Source: Phoronis australis (taxonomy: Eukaryota; Phoronida; Phoronidae). From it: a stretch of 64,000 nucleotides of DNA. A model generated the notes under the pieces. It ran no database searches and was not told the origin of the DNA. It was given only the letters and a program-made list of their open reading frames with translations. The DNA is taken from contig NMRA01000009.1 in assembly GCA_002633005.1 (NCBI GenBank), positions 837,661-901,660 of the forward strand, given 5' to 3'. Made by a program: the position numbers and the translations under genes. Shown here in pieces: positions 21,821 to 33,660 of the stretch. Position 1 is the stretch's first letter. Every line of letters starts with the position of its first letter.

Positions 21821-24800
21821 ATGTCCGAGTACGAATTGACCTACTTCGATGCCCGCGGTGGTGCCGAGATCATTCGATATGTATTTGCATTAGCTGGGCA
21901 AGAATACAAAGACATTCGTTTGACTAGGGAGGAATGGGAGGCAAAGAAACCATGTGAGTCTACTTGGATAATTTTGAATGTTATGCAAATACACATGTGA
22001 TACCTATTAAAAGCTATGGTCGTTAAGTCTGTGCAGCAAAACCGATAATGATAACACCCAGCAATTTCGTCACAATCATTTTATCAGCACCTGCAACCAC
22101 TGGATACAATATTTGCCATTTTCTGTACGACGTACGTGTACTTACATAGCGCACTACGTGATGTACACGATAACGTCATGCGGAAATGGACCTTCTTTGT
22201 ATCGAACGAGCGTGCTTCCAAACAGGTTTAAAACCTGAAAATTATTGGAGAAATATGCTTCCATTATGTGGCCGCCTGTATCCAACAAACAATAGCTTGC
22301 TCCCACATAACAGCTGGCATTTGTCTGTTTCGCGCATTGAACTACTGTTTGCACTTTATCATGTTTGGTCTATTTTCAGCGTCTCTGTTCGGTTGCCTCC
22401 CAGAACTGAAAATTGGCGACAAGCCATTATGCCAAAGAGGTGTCATTGCCAGCATGTTGGCAAGAAAGTTTGGTAATCATTTTATTCTCCCTTAAAGCGG
22501 CTATAAATCAGCATTCCGTCAGAGACACCGTAACTTTTGATTTAAACCACCTACCGCTATGATGTCCGCTTGTTCCCAGCCGGCTACTCGTTGTTGCAGT
22601 AGTTCCTGAAGTATTATCTGGCCGGTTAGAGGCGATAATGAAGACACCAGGTTTAGAACAGTAGGTTTATATTTGAAGACTAAGTACCGAGAGAACTACT
22701 TCATTCACAGCAATATATGACTACGCTACATAGTAATACGATACTACAACATCCCCCCTCTTTAGTAAATAAGGTTATATTACGGTTATAACGTGATGAT
22801 CAATGGTGATAACTTGATCTTGCAGCAAGTGCTAAGTAAGTAAGTATGATAACGCATAAGATATCTTAGTAAGCTAGTGTCCTAATATTTAAACAAAATC
22901 CTTGTATCGAGATGGTCTTGAAGTCTTTCGCTCAGATCTCCTGATGATGGACTCTGGTTCAGCTACTGCTGGTGTACTGCGAGAGTCCTCTGATGTGGCA
23001 GTAGATGCTGAGTGAGTAGGCGTGTCGTCGCTGAAATGAACACGTTTCGGCATCATGTCTCGCAAATGATGTCTATTGCGGCGAAGCCTAGTGCCATTTG
23101 GGGTTTCGACGATATAACTGTCCGGATTCTCATCTTGATGTACGATGGTACCCGGGCGCCAAGTCTTGGTTTCTTTATCGAGGATTCTAACATGCTGACC
23201 ACGAAACAAGTTTGGAAGCGATTGTTTAAAGCATCGTTTGTCATGATGGTCCTTCATGTTTGTAGCTCGTTCATCCAATCTTCTGCGATGTGCATCCTCA
23301 CCAGGTTCAGAGCGGCTCGGTAGAGTCGTGACTACTGGTCGGCCAAATAGCAATTCTGCTGGTGATGGAAGTTTTGCGTCAATCGGAGTGGCTCTGAGCT
23401 GAAGCATTGCTAAGGCGATATCAGACTTTTGTCGTAAGCACTTCTTCACAACAGACTTAATGTGTCTTACATGGCGTTCGATGAAGCCATTGCTGCGGGA
23501 GTAGTGAGGTGAGCTGGTGACATGCTTGATGTCCCAAGAGGTGACAAATGCTTTGAAAGCTGGACCAGTGTATTGTGGTCCGTTGTCAGTCATAATTTCG
23601 TCTGGTTTGCCAAACAGAGAGCAGTAGTCTCTAATCTTTGTGGTTATAGCATGACTGGTCACTGACGTTTTCATTTCGTCAACTACAGGGTATTTCGAAT
23701 ATCTGTCAACGGTCAGCAAGAAGTGTCTGCCATCAATCTCGAATAGGTCAGATGCGATTAACTGCCANNNNNNNNNNNNNNNNNNNNNNNNNNNNNNNNN
23801 NNNNNNNNNNNNNNNNNNNNNNNNNNNNNNNNNNNNNNNNNNNNNNNNNNNNNNNNNNNNNNNNNNNNNNNNNNNNNNNNNNNNNNNNNNNNNNNNNNNN
23901 NNNNNNNNNNNNNNNNNNNNNNNNNNNNNNNNNNNNNNNNNNNNNNNNNNNNNNNNNNNNNNNNNNNNNNNNNNNNNNNNNNNNNNNNNNNNNNNNNNNN
24001 NNNNNNNNNNNNNNNNNNNNNNNNNNNNNNNNNNNNNNNNNNNNNNNNNNNNNNNNNNNNNNNNNNNNNNNNNNNNNNNNNNNNNNNNNNNNNNNNNNNN
24101 NNNNNNNNNNNNNNNNNNNNNNNNNNNNNNNNNNNNNNNNNNNNNNNNNNNNNNNNNNNNNNNNNNNNNNNNNNNNNNNNNNNNNNNNNNNNNNNNNNNN
24201 NNNNNNNNNNNNNNNNNNNNNNNNNNNNNNNNNNNNNNNNNNNNNNNNNNNNNNNNNNNNNNNNNNNNNNNNNNNNNNNNNNNNNNNNNNNNNNNNNNNN
24301 NNNNNNNNNNNNNNNNNNNNNNNNNNNNNNNNNNNNNNNNNNNNNNNNNNNNNNNNNNNNNNNNNNNNNNNNNNNNNNNNNNNNNNNNNNNNNNNNNNNN
24401 NNNNNNNNNNNNNNNNNNNNNNNNNNNNNNNNNNNNNNNNNNNNNNNNNNNNNNNNNNNNNNNNNNNNNNNNNNNNNCGGAAATTAACTGATATCCTGAG
24501 CTGACTCTCAAAAAATTTCCAAAGTTCAACTGGTTTACTTTTGTCAGCGTCGGTTAACCCACTGGCATTCAGTCGCTTCAAACCTTCATCCCCGATACCA
24601 CGGAGAATTTTACGTGCCTGCTTACCTGCGTCCACTATTTCCTCGTCTTCTATGTATAGTGACATTTTTTGTTTAAATAACGCAAGGTTCTCACTGATAT
24701 CGTCGCCGTCCCAGGCCATCTTCGGTATGGAGGCCGCCATATTTGTTTTGATCCGGGGTCAAATGTCACAGGCACAGAGGTCGCAGACGGTCACTTGCAC

Positions 24801-27800
24801 TGATCTAATTATAGGTCGTCTGGGAATGTGGGAGTGACAAATTTCAGGCACAGTCTGCGAGAGACAATGGCGATTAGGTGTCAGTCCGCGTGACAATGAA
24901 TTCCGTGTTTCTCCTATCCTCGGACAGGAATAAAACGTTGGTAGTATAATGATCACTGAATACCGATTGTCCGTTCAGAACAGTTGTTTCTTGCACTTAC
25001 GTCTGCTGGTTGACGGACAGGTACGATAGGGTTTGCAGACAAGGGCGCGTCACGGCTTCACGTTGTCCGGCTCCCGGTAGATGCACGAAAATTAGTTTCT
25101 GCACTTCTCCAAAGTCCATTTATTTGCACAACATCGGTCCTGGCAATCACAGGTATGATTGTGTTTTTACCGTTGCCACCATGAAGTATTATCTGGCCGG
25201 TTAGAGGCGATAATGAAGACACCAGGTTTAGAACAGTAGGTTTATATTTGAAGACTAAGTACCGAGAGAACTACTTCATTCACAGCAATATATGACTACG
25301 CTATATAGTAATACGATACTACAACAGTTCCCACTCACAGTCTCTTGTTCAGTAACAATGAAAGGACCACCAGTTTCTGCAGCTCTGATATTGTTAGGCA
25401 AGACTAAAAAATTCCGCCATCTTGTTTTCAATGCTTGCACTTCTCCATTGGAAATTATATTGGGCCAAACCTTTGTGGTTAATTCAGTCACGTGGTAGTG
25501 AGGGCATCCCCTCCTCGAACCTACCCAGAGCTGCCAAACAAGATACGGAAATCGTGAGTTCGCACAAAAATGATTCGGCGCTGAGAGATAATTTACGAGA
25601 AAGGGTAGCAGTATACTTTTGATGCCCGATATCAGATTACAAGGTAATGTCATACTTTGCTCGTCCTCGGACCAGGGAATGCTTTTCTTAGTCAGTAGTG
25701 AGGAAATGACAGTTCTTTCTAACCTCGAGGGTAATTTGACTAAGGAATTGAGACCAATTTTATTACGACAAGTGGTCCAAATGGAAAGTTGTTTCTTGAA
25801 AGTTTTTTCATAAAATTTTGAGTGGACACATAAGAAGAACGACTACTTGCGTCTTGGTCACCGAGGCATGCTTGGCTGCCGACTCTTGCCGATTAGTAGT
25901 AGGTTCCATCTAAATGCCGAGTGTGGTCGGGTGATTTCTTAACAAATCAGTTGTAGCGGTTCGTGTTTACACCGACCCCCGGCTGTGATTCCCGATCTGA
26001 TAATCCAGCGACTGTGGACCGATGTGAATATTTTGTACTCAACGGATCGGCGCAGTGAGCTTTATGTGAAAGAGATAATAGCCAGCTCTCTCTAAGATTT
26101 AGAATAACAGCACATGGATCCAAGTTTCATTGGAATTAAATAACGTCAAGAAGTCATTTCAAGATGGCGTAAACGATAAGAACTGTCTCACTGAAAGAAG
26201 CAGAGATCAGTGACTCGAAAAACGCCTAGCCACACGACGAGCAAAAAGCCATAATTACAGGAAACTTGCTACATTTTAATCGGAAAATGCTCACAGAGCC
26301 TTATAAGAAAGCAAGATTGGTCTCGCGTAGTTTTCGGATATTGTAAACTAACAAACTTGAATGAGTTCACGTGATAAACAACTGGTTGGTAGATAGATAG
26401 GTTCAAAAGATAAGTACGCTAATTTATATTTTACGGAAACGTAAAGTTCTAGTATTAGTTTTGTATTTTTATATACACGAATATCGCGTGAGCTCTCAGA
26501 TTAGGGAATTGTGTCTTGAAATGTTTTAGCTATGAGGTAATTTAATTAAATTGTCGAGTCAAAATTTTCAGGTCTGATGGGTAAGGATGAGAGAGACGCC
26601 GTGTATATTGACATGCTGATGGGTTGTATGGGAGATATGGGCATGGCTATGTACGCGGCGTACATAGAGAAAGACGAAACAAGGAAGGTGAGTACGACGA
26701 ATAAAAGTGGAAAACTCTTACCAGTTCCTGCTTTGTAATCCACACGTGTCACATTGATCAACAATTAAATGCAGTGGCATCATGTTGGTCATAGCGGATC
26801 CAGGATTTTGAGTTAGGGGGGCCAGGGCACAGGAATAACCAGAATTTCGGCAGATGCGCGCGCCCAGCCTAAAATGTGGAGATGCAGGGGTCTCGAATTT
26901 TTGGGTTTGCGGACCTGTTGACTAATAAAAAATAAAAAAGGAAAACGGGATTTTTCAGGGCTTATGAATTGAGCCCCCCTAGTTGTGCGCATGTGCTAGT
27001 CAGCAATTCGCACCCGAACTCCCAAATGGTATCTGGTAGAATTTTAGGGGGGCCATGGCCCCCTTGTCCCCCCCTAAATCCGCCACTGCCATCATGTAGA
27101 TTTTTTCCAGACGTGATGAAGTGTTAAAGTTTTCAACGTTCAGTATGTCTATATTTCATGAATTAGCTTAATCGATTGTTCGATACGCCAGTTGAAACAA
27201 TCCAGCAATTGCCTATACAATTAAATTGTCTATTTGAATCAGCCTTTATACTGCAGTTTCCAGTTTCAGTCAATTGTAATTGTCTCCGACCACCACCAGG
27301 TAAGCGATGAGCACTGTTTGGAGATACACTCAGTAGTTGTTGAAATTTAGCCTGCAAGTTGGAGGCTACTCGACCGCAAAAGCATTGGTATGTTTGCACT
27401 CACATTACAGGCCGAGTTGAAGAAATCCTGCGGTGAGAAAATGGCATTGTGGCTACCAAAGTTACAGGGATTTTTAGCAGCGAACAATGATGGTCAAGGG
27501 TTTTTCGTGGGAGACAGTGTAAGTAATCACAGCTGGAAGAAACAGGTCTGAGCTAATTTTGTGTAGCACGGAATGAGATTTAACCGAACGATCAGCTGAT
27601 TTCCTAACAACGCCACATTGATTATACGCACGAAAAAAGTTGATGCAGCGGCTGGGAGTAAAGTTCCATCGGATAACGTTACAATCTCGAATCCAGATTG
27701 TTTTTAGTACTTGAGTATGGTGTAGATCTCGAAAGCGATGGATGGGCCCCGAGGTTATGATCAATTGCCGTTCAATTTCTTTACGTAAATTCCATTTTCC

Positions 27801-28128
27801 TTGGTTTGTAAACAACATCTCTCAGAGACTCGCCTTTGGAGGGGGCCGTTTGCACCCCTATGAACCCGGCACTGTGGGTCGGTCTGTCATGTGAGCTGGG
27901 TTCTGAATGAATTGTCAAGATCATGTTACTTAATTGTTTACATCCCTTACGTTTTAGGTAACCCTGGGTGACATCTGTGTCTATGACACACTATCGTGGC
28001 TTAAGGGTGCACCAGAAGGAGCAGAGTTTCTCGCTAAATTCCCCAAACTTGACGCGTTCACAGAAAGATTTGAGAGTCTTCCCAAAGTGGCAGACTGGAT
28101 GGAGAAGAGACCAAAAACAGAACACTAA
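21821..28128 (+). CDS. Sigma-class glutathione S-transferase (five exons)
   Basis: Exons are 21821-21953, 22380-22472, 26572-26687, 27411-27518 and 27958-28128. All have GT/AG borders and consistent phases, giving 206 residues, the usual length for the class. The protein starts MSEYELTYFDARGGAEIIRY; Tyr8 matches the catalytic Tyr of sigma GSTs (as in haematopoietic prostaglandin D synthase). The N-terminal thioredoxin-like fold keeps the cis-Pro (GCLPELKIGD, Pro52). The usual Gln-Ser glutathione contact is Gln63-Arg64 here (CQRGVIASML), and Gly14 replaces the Arg common in vertebrate enzymes. The C-terminal helical domain (MLMGCMGDMGMAMY onward) includes FFVGDSVTLGDI. It is a cytosolic enzyme expected to conjugate glutathione or isomerise prostanoids, but activity is uncertain given the altered site. 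Intron 2 contains an LTR retrotransposon and intron 3 a hAT-like MITE. Confidence 0.9.
22607..22751 (-). repeat. 3' LTR of the intronic Gypsy element
   Basis: This 145-base copy starts TGAAGTATTATCTGG and ends ATACTACAACA on the plus strand. It is preceded by GTTCC and is near-identical to 25182-25326. Confidence 0.93.
22889..23767 (-). CDS. Gypsy integrase, C-terminal part of pol (5' end in N-gap)
   Basis: The minus-strand frame from the gap edge runs ~290 codons to a stop at 22889. It shows the integrase core: SDLFEIDGRHFLLTVDRYSK (first Asp), TDNGPQY (second Asp) and SRSNGFIERHVRH (catalytic Glu). A C-terminal LFRGQHVRI and YIVETPNG with a basic RRNRHHLR stretch follow, the usual tail of Gypsy integrases. 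The D-D-E triad is intact. The protein inserts element cDNA into the host genome. Its N-terminus is hidden in the gap. Confidence 0.85.
   Translation of the reverse strand, partial: WQLIASDLFEIDGRHFLLTVDRYSKYPVVDEMKTSVTSHAITTKIRDYCSLFGKPDEIMTDNGPQYTGPAFKAFVTSWDIKHVTSSPHYSRSNGFIERHVRHIKSVVKKCLRQKSDIALAMLQLRATPIDAKLPSPAELLFGRPVVTTLPSRSEPGEDAHRRRLDERATNMKDHHDKRCFKQSLPNLFRGQHVRILDKETKTWRPGTIVHQDENPDSYIVETPNGTRLRRNRHHLRDMMPKRVHFSDDTPTHSASTATSEDSRSTPAVAEPESIIRRSERKTSRPSRYKDFV
23768..24477. other. Assembly gap (710 N)
   Basis: A run of N within the Gypsy element. Reading frames reported across it are artefacts of translating N. Confidence 0.99.
24478..24740 (-). CDS. Gypsy gag N-terminus (3' end in N-gap)
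   Basis: The minus-strand Met at 24740 starts MAASIPKMAWDGDDISENLA and continues into FKQKMSLYIED and LWKFFESQL, a capsid-type gag start of the Gypsy kind. The frame is open for 87 codons to the gap. Confidence 0.7.
25182..25326 (-). repeat. 5' LTR of the intronic Gypsy element
   Basis: Near-identical partner of 22607-22751 (GCTATATAG instead of GCTACATAG), followed by GTTCC. Confidence 0.93.
25332..26571. other. Rest of GST intron 2; nothing recognised
   Basis: No motif-bearing frame or shared repeat was seen; the long minus-strand frame at 25276-25653 has no family signature. Confidence 0.4.
26786..27089 (-). mobile_element. hAT-like MITE of family G in GST intron 3
   Basis: Ends are CATAGCGGATCCAGG (26790) and, on the other strand, CAGTGGCGGATTTAGGGGGG (to 27087). 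CATCATGT occurs just outside both ends (26778-26785 and 27090-27097), a plausible 8-bp duplication, though 4 extra bases lie on the left. The interior, inverted, matches the family G repeats, for example the bases around CGAGACCCCTG and GGGCGCGCGCAT. 8-bp duplications and CA(G)NGGCG ends are typical of hAT elements. Confidence 0.55.
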
Positions 28129-28223
28129 ATTGTCATTTCCTTAGCTCTACGGGACCAAAGGTGTTGTCTAATATCGAGCAGACGACAAGTAGTCTAAATG
28201 TAGGCGTACTTCAAGTATTGCTA

Positions 28224-28229
28224 AATAAA
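28224..28229 (+). terminator. Polyadenylation signal of the GST gene
   Basis: AATAAA lies 96 bases after the GST stop codon; a second AATAAA-like site follows near 28280. Confidence 0.7.
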
Positions 28230-30052
28230 CTGGTCAGATGAAACGTGTAATATTTGCATTGTCAAGTTTTATTGGTTTCAATAAAAATAACACTGCATTG
28301 AGATGTTTCCTCACTCTCCATTTAAAAGATTATTGTTAAGATATTTCTCCTTGCTTACTACTGAAAACACATTGGGTCCCAGGCTTTAATCTTCGAACTT
28401 TAATAGACTCGAATTGTATGCGAAGTCTTAAAGGCCAAGTATGGTGCCAAATTGACTATTTTTACATCTAAAATACATCTATTGATGAAAAACATCAAAG
28501 TACTGTGTCATAGCATACCCCAGTCGTTAATTAAGTAGGCCATCGACAATACAGTAGCCCCATCACGAACCCCATTTAGCGCCAAAAAAAAACTTGAGAC
28601 GGCGCTCGCGTCAATCGAAGTCTATGACATCATCGTTACCACGAATTTGGCTTTCACTGTGTCTCCACAGTATTGGAATCAGCGATGACTGGCCATCTAA
28701 TTTAGTGCAAAATACGTGGAAAATCAAGGAAACACATTAATTTTTCATTTCATGTCAGTTAATATTAAAAATTGATCAAAATCATTACCTTTAGAATTTT
28801 TTATTCAATTATTTAGCACATATTCTAATACGGGCCAATATGGGAATCCCCGGGAGTGTGACTGTGGCCGTCGAAACAGCCGGAAAAACAAAACGCTTCC
28901 TCTGAATTGTTATCAGCAATTTCACAATGTTTATTATAAAAAGTAATTTGCTTGATACAAAAACTTTGATGTTAGGAACTTTGCATTCATGTCTTTTTCA
29001 GTGAAGCCGAAGGTGTGAACGCTGCGCGATTCCAATACGCGCGAATGTTGAGTGTGTGTGTCCCGTATTGGTATAGGCGACAATAGGCCGTTTAATTTGG
29101 TGCAAAATACTTGGAAAAGTTACAACACATATCAGCTTGATCTTTTCGTACAAAGAAATTATAATCAAATTCATTGAAACTTTATATTAGAAACTACATT
29201 TTCAAAATAAGTCGCCTGGAAATGCTGCAACCCGTAGCCTATAATCGCCGCCATTTTGACTCGGTCAACCTAAAAAAAACAGTTCCGACAATTTGTTGTG
29301 ACAGTACGCAACCTCGTGGCAGCAAAGAATAGTTGATAGAAGAATAAACCGGGGTAAAAGAAACTGTTCAGGCCAGGTGACGTAATCGCAAAACCCCGAC
29401 TCACAAGAACGCACTTCAATTTTAGCAGTAGGCCTAGAAGAGCGGTAGAACGATAATTTTTCCAACACCGGTAAATAATTTGGTTAACTCACTCAAAGAG
29501 CGGTGCAGCTTTTAATGACAATATTTCTGAATCAGATTTTATTTAGTCATTTTTACCCACATCGACGCGAAGCTGTAGATTTTGTATAGCCTACAGCTTT
29601 GCACCAAGCCTAAAACCACAGGCACCTTTAAGTAGCCCTCTACAGTATAACATAATAAAGAGAAAGGTACACAACTGACATTCAATATGGCCGTCTGCCG
29701 GCCACTTCCGGAATAACCCAAGCACGTCAAATCTGAGAGTAATTTAACTCAAACATTTTATCTGCGACAGCAACACGTTCATTGCTTCCATTTGTTGACA
29801 TCGAAACCAATAAATATCAGAAATACCTCCAGATCTTCCTAGTTCAATCGTCAACATTCACGACAAAGCGAAAAGCAAGAAGGCCTCATATCAGTTTCGT
29901 CTAATGCGCATGCTCATAAGGCCCCTCGCTACATCTTCAGAGCGCTTACATCAACTAAAAACAGCAACATTATTTATATGTTACTCTATGAGCACGCTGA
30001 TTGGGTACAGCAAAAATAGATCACACTTTCAAGGGGCCATAGACAATCCTGG
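28230..30052. other. Intergenic; a repeated ~130-bp segment
   Basis: 28675-28800 and 29060-29215 share the blocks GGCC(A/G)T(C/T)TAATTT(A/G)GTGCAAAATAC(G/T)TGGAAAA, so they are diverged copies of one repeat. No gene is supported; the reading frames at 29265-29730 show no motifs. Confidence 0.4.
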
Positions 30053-30200
30053 CGTGCGTTCAGTAACGCTAGGACCTAATCTAGGACCTAGCTAAAATCT
30101 AGCCAAAGTCAAGTGTTCTCATTTAAAATTCACGGCAACATATCATGTTATCTCGCGAAGTCTTGCTTTTTAGCGAGGTCCTAGCTTTACTGAACGGGAG
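30053..30200. mobile_element. Small MITE with GTTCAGTAA ends
   Basis: CGTTCAGTAACGCTAGGACC at 30057 mirrors GGTCCTAGCTTTACTGAACG ending about 30196. The inverted ends are about 25 bases with few mismatches around ~95 bases of interior. No target duplication is clear. Confidence 0.6.
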
Positions 30201-30294
30201 GCTGCTTTTTCACATGCTCATGCGAGGTAGGACGACATAATAATTCGTAAATTACTGTCAAGAGCCTCTTCGCTGAATGTTGCTGTTTTTAGTT

Positions 30295-31296
30295 ACCAAT
30301 TCTGAGTCTGTCCAAACTGAGCCAATATCCACCGTGGAATGTTGAATTTCTTCTGGAAGATCTTGGGTGCTGAGGTACAGACACTTTCTGTTTGGGTGAA
30401 AACCGGGACCAAATTCTCTTCGGTGAACATCACATATGATTTGACTCCACGACTGGTCCTGATCAGTCTTTTACCTAAACTGGCAAGTACAAGCCCATAC
30501 TTTGCCGCTGGCCTTGATTTATGTAGTACTTTCCAGCATCTCAGATGTTCTGAAGTGTCTTTAGCATAACTGACTAAAGCCACAAAGCTTTTTTGTTCGT
30601 ACTTGTTTGATGAAAATTCTCTAAACGAGCAGAAACGGCCTTTTAAAGGGATTTATTTCCATTTAGTTGACCTGAAATTGTCAAATAAATGATAATGGAA
30701 GAAAACAAAAGGTTACATGTACAGTTTTCTATATATCCTCAAACCTAATTGTCAACTCTAATGTCATCGGGTTCAGTTTTGATACTGATCGCATAATACA
30801 TTCAGAAAACAACTTGTTTACATTTGAACGACCTTAGACTTGATTTTTAACAATTTAAAATAGATTTCTTGCTCAAAATTTTTCTTCAAAACTCTGCTCG
30901 TCATTTCCAAAATATACAGTTTGCAAAACAATTTTCACTAAAATGTGAAGTCGAGGCAACATTTTCTATCAGTCATCAAGAATAACTCTAACTGTATGTT
31001 CTAAACGTTACACAAGGCTGCAAGATGCAATATGGCGGTAAGAAGGTCACAAAAACGAACGCTAAAATTAGCCACAAAAAGTTACTTATTTTCGTTGCTG
31101 AAAACATACAATTTTGTAGACGGCTAATATGTCCAAGTTGTGGACTCTTGCTCCAGCGGCGAAATTAGAGGTCAAATTTGGCATCTAGATGTTTTGTTAG
31201 GATACCTATCCATGTACAAAAATGAAGTTGTTTTGAATTTTGACGTATTGACTGATTTTTGAAAATCTACTGGTTTTTATATGGACTGCCTCTTAA
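30295..31296 (-). repeat. Dispersed repeat family R, copy 2 (inverted relative to 12300-13510)
   Basis: On the minus strand it starts TTAAGAGGCAGTCCATAT (31296) and runs to CAGAATTGGTAAC (30295), matching copy 1 with scattered changes and some deletions. The frame starting at 30583 (MALVSYAKDTSEHLRCWKVL, then FTEENLVPVFTQTESV) is the counterpart of that at 13201. Confidence 0.7.
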
Positions 31297-31634
31297 CATA
31301 TACTAAAAATGACTTTCCCATTCAGTTCTCTGAAACAAAATGTTGGGTTGTAACCCTCGACAAGCATCAAAAGTTTTGAGGAAATTTGAAAATTCCTTTC
31401 AAAGTCTGCTAACTTGAAATGGACAAGCGTGACCTACGCTTTTAGCGAATTACACGGCAACTCCAGGAAAAGACCAACCACCAAGAACCGTAATTTTCAA
31501 TTTGTGAGGCAGGGAGCGTACGTTTTTAGTTGATTCCTGTCTTTAATTTGCAAGATTGACACCAATTTTGCATTAGCAGATGATAGAACGAGGATTGGTT
31601 GAAACCATCAAAACAGGGTTTAGTATCCTTTTAA
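31297..31634 (+). repeat. Single arm of the TTAA foldback family (see 54044-54694)
   Basis: It is bracketed by TTAA at 31293-31296 and 31631-31634. It shares AATGACTTTCCCATTCAGTT-type sequence, GTGACCTACGCTTTTAGCG and GGTTTAGTATCCTT with the foldback at 54 kb, and lies directly next to family R copy 2. Confidence 0.6.
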
Positions 31635-33167
31635 AAGATAAATTTAAGCTAACTTGAAACCTTTTCTCAACGACATTCGACAGTGTGATTCCCCTATAGT
31701 GTCGTTTTTATGCGATTGTTTAGATATGTGGTCTTGATCAATTGAACGAAAGTTGCAAAAGTCCAGAGGAATCCCACCCGTTCTTAAAGATTTACCCCCA
31801 TTTCATTTCCTGAATGTTTTTAAAACAATTAAACGATGCACAAGCAGATGTGTTGTATGATCTTGCATTTTACAAACACTTAAGCAGGTTGCAAACTTTC
31901 TTTTTATCCATTTCTTATGCCGGCGTTACTAATTTGTCGATAAGCAATTTTGCACAAGGTTTCTTTTTCTTGCAAAAACTAGCAATGTACTTCACGCGTT
32001 TCAACACAGTCATTATTAAAATAAAATTTATGTCAGAGTGATCTGAATTTTCTTACCTTTCTGACGCGAGTAATTTTGGTAAAACACCAAAACTAATACA
32101 TGAAGCGATTCCGCCAACTAAGCGCACAGTGTTGCATTGTGAGACTTGCTCAGAGCGCCACACTTCTGGTTTATGAGCTGCCGTGAAAACAAACTAAAAA
32201 CTTCATAGTGGCATTAGAAGAAATATACAAAATTGAAAAAAAATCTTCCAAATATGTATTTGAATTCCCTACAAAACGGTTCATTTTGAAACAGAACTCT
32301 ACATAGAGGGGTTTTACATTTTATTGAGTCTTTTTTGTAAAGAATATAATACAGAGGGTTATTTGTCCAATTGTAATTCAGTACATAAGTGTTTAGCGTG
32401 TTCTGTAGTTTTCAAACTAATACAAAATCCTGATGTCACAGAAGCAACAAATGGGTTTCTTTTAATCAAGCTCACTCTCGAAAAGGTGGAAAATTTTCTT
32501 TTGAACTCTCTAAAAAAGATGGGTAACCTAATGTTCCGGAGACACGCCTAGTCACCAACACCCTTAAGTATACCCCGAGCTCTAGTTACCTCTGATGGTA
32601 CGTATGCAGTAATGGTGGGTGAAAGCAAACAACTCGCGATTAATCGTTTTTCTTAAGGCGGAGACCTCGATTGATATAAGATAACTAGCGATATGTATGG
32701 AAAACCCTTCAATTGAAAACAATAAAGCGGGCATAATTTTTCAAAGGTGTCTGTAAATTTGACCATGGTAAACCCATTATAGCCACTACCTACTACTAGA
32801 CACCGCTATATATAATAGTGTATGTGCTGCACTGCCCTTCATTTAGTCGCAGGTTCATGTCGTATACACAAACCTGCTTGGTCTGTACTGCTCGATAGAG
32901 GGCACAACGCGTTACACGCGTATACACATTAGGCTGCTACATTAATGCGCTATAAATCATGTGGTAGTCTTAGAACATCAATCTTCTAAACAGCTACAAC
33001 TCCTCCAAGCCAACGTTGCCATGCTTTTACATTTTCCTTGAATTGAAAGTGTTTACAATAAATCAACAAGATGCCCCTGACGGCTGCCGTAGTTCCTTTG
33101 TAGGCCGAAACTTCATATCCGATTTTGCTCCGAGTTTTGATTAACTCATAAGTCCCACACGACTTCT
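31635..33167. other. No supported gene
   Basis: AT-rich sequence with no motif-bearing frame or clear repeat. Confidence 0.35.
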
Positions 33168-33312
33168 GGACTACAGACAACACTCCCCAGTGTCGTATAG
33201 TGGCGATTTTTCAGTGGACTACAGCTTACACGCCCTAGTGTCGTATACAGTTTTGGACTACAGCCTACACACTCCAGTGTCACGTACGATTTTTGGACTA
33301 CAACCCACACCC
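33168..33312. repeat. Diverged 40-47-bp tandem repeat, ~3.5 copies
   Basis: GGACTACAG (or GGACTACAA) recurs at about 33168, 33215, 33254 and 33295, each followed by an ACACTCC-like block and then CAGTGTCGTA-like sequence. Confidence 0.65.
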
Positions 33313-33439
33313 GCGGTCTAATCATTTCACTCCACATCGAACTCAAAGTTATTTTGGTACTCTCTATCCTACTTTAATGCTAATTAAGATGAACGTCTGT
33401 AATTTTATGCTCGAGTGCATAATATCATTTAAGCTTAAA

Positions 33440-33660
33440 AGTGGATAACTTTTTAATCCTAGATTGCATTTAATGACCCCATCAGTGAGTATAAAATTTC
33501 GAGTCTGAATTGAAAACTTCGTGTTTTTACTCGAGTGTTTATGTCGAATGTTGTGCAAGCTTGGACTAGGAACGTATTTGCAGAGTACTCGACCGCAGAA
33601 CAATAAACACTTGAGTTCGCACAAAAGTAGAACGATAATTACAAAAATAATTTCCAGTTC
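33440..33660 (+). repeat. Dispersed repeat family T, copy 1
   Basis: It shares with 39345-39690 the blocks ATCCTAG(A/T)TTGCATTT, TTTCGAGTCTGAATT, TTTTTACTCGA, AGACACTTATCTTGAG-like and CAAAAGTAGAA, in the same order and orientation. Confidence 0.6.

Larger units (their letters stand above)
22607..25326 (-). mobile_element. Ty3/Gypsy LTR retrotransposon inside GST intron 2
   Basis: Two 145-base LTRs (22607-22751 and 25182-25326) differ at one visible position, so insertion was recent. GTTCC occurs directly outside both (22602-22606 and 25327-25331), a 5-bp target duplication. On the minus strand the LTR starts TGTTG and ends TTCA. A primer-binding site starting TGGTGGCAACGG follows the 5' LTR (25170-25181). 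A purine tract (AAAGAGGGGGGA) precedes the 3' LTR. Gag and integrase are visible either side of an N-gap. The gap (710 bases) is far too short for the protease, RT and RNase H of a full element, so it is mis-sized or the element is deleted. Confidence 0.9.

Noticed and set aside
23752-24740. Long reading frames across the N-gap
   Set aside because: They consist mainly of translated N; only the parts outside 23768-24477 carry sequence.
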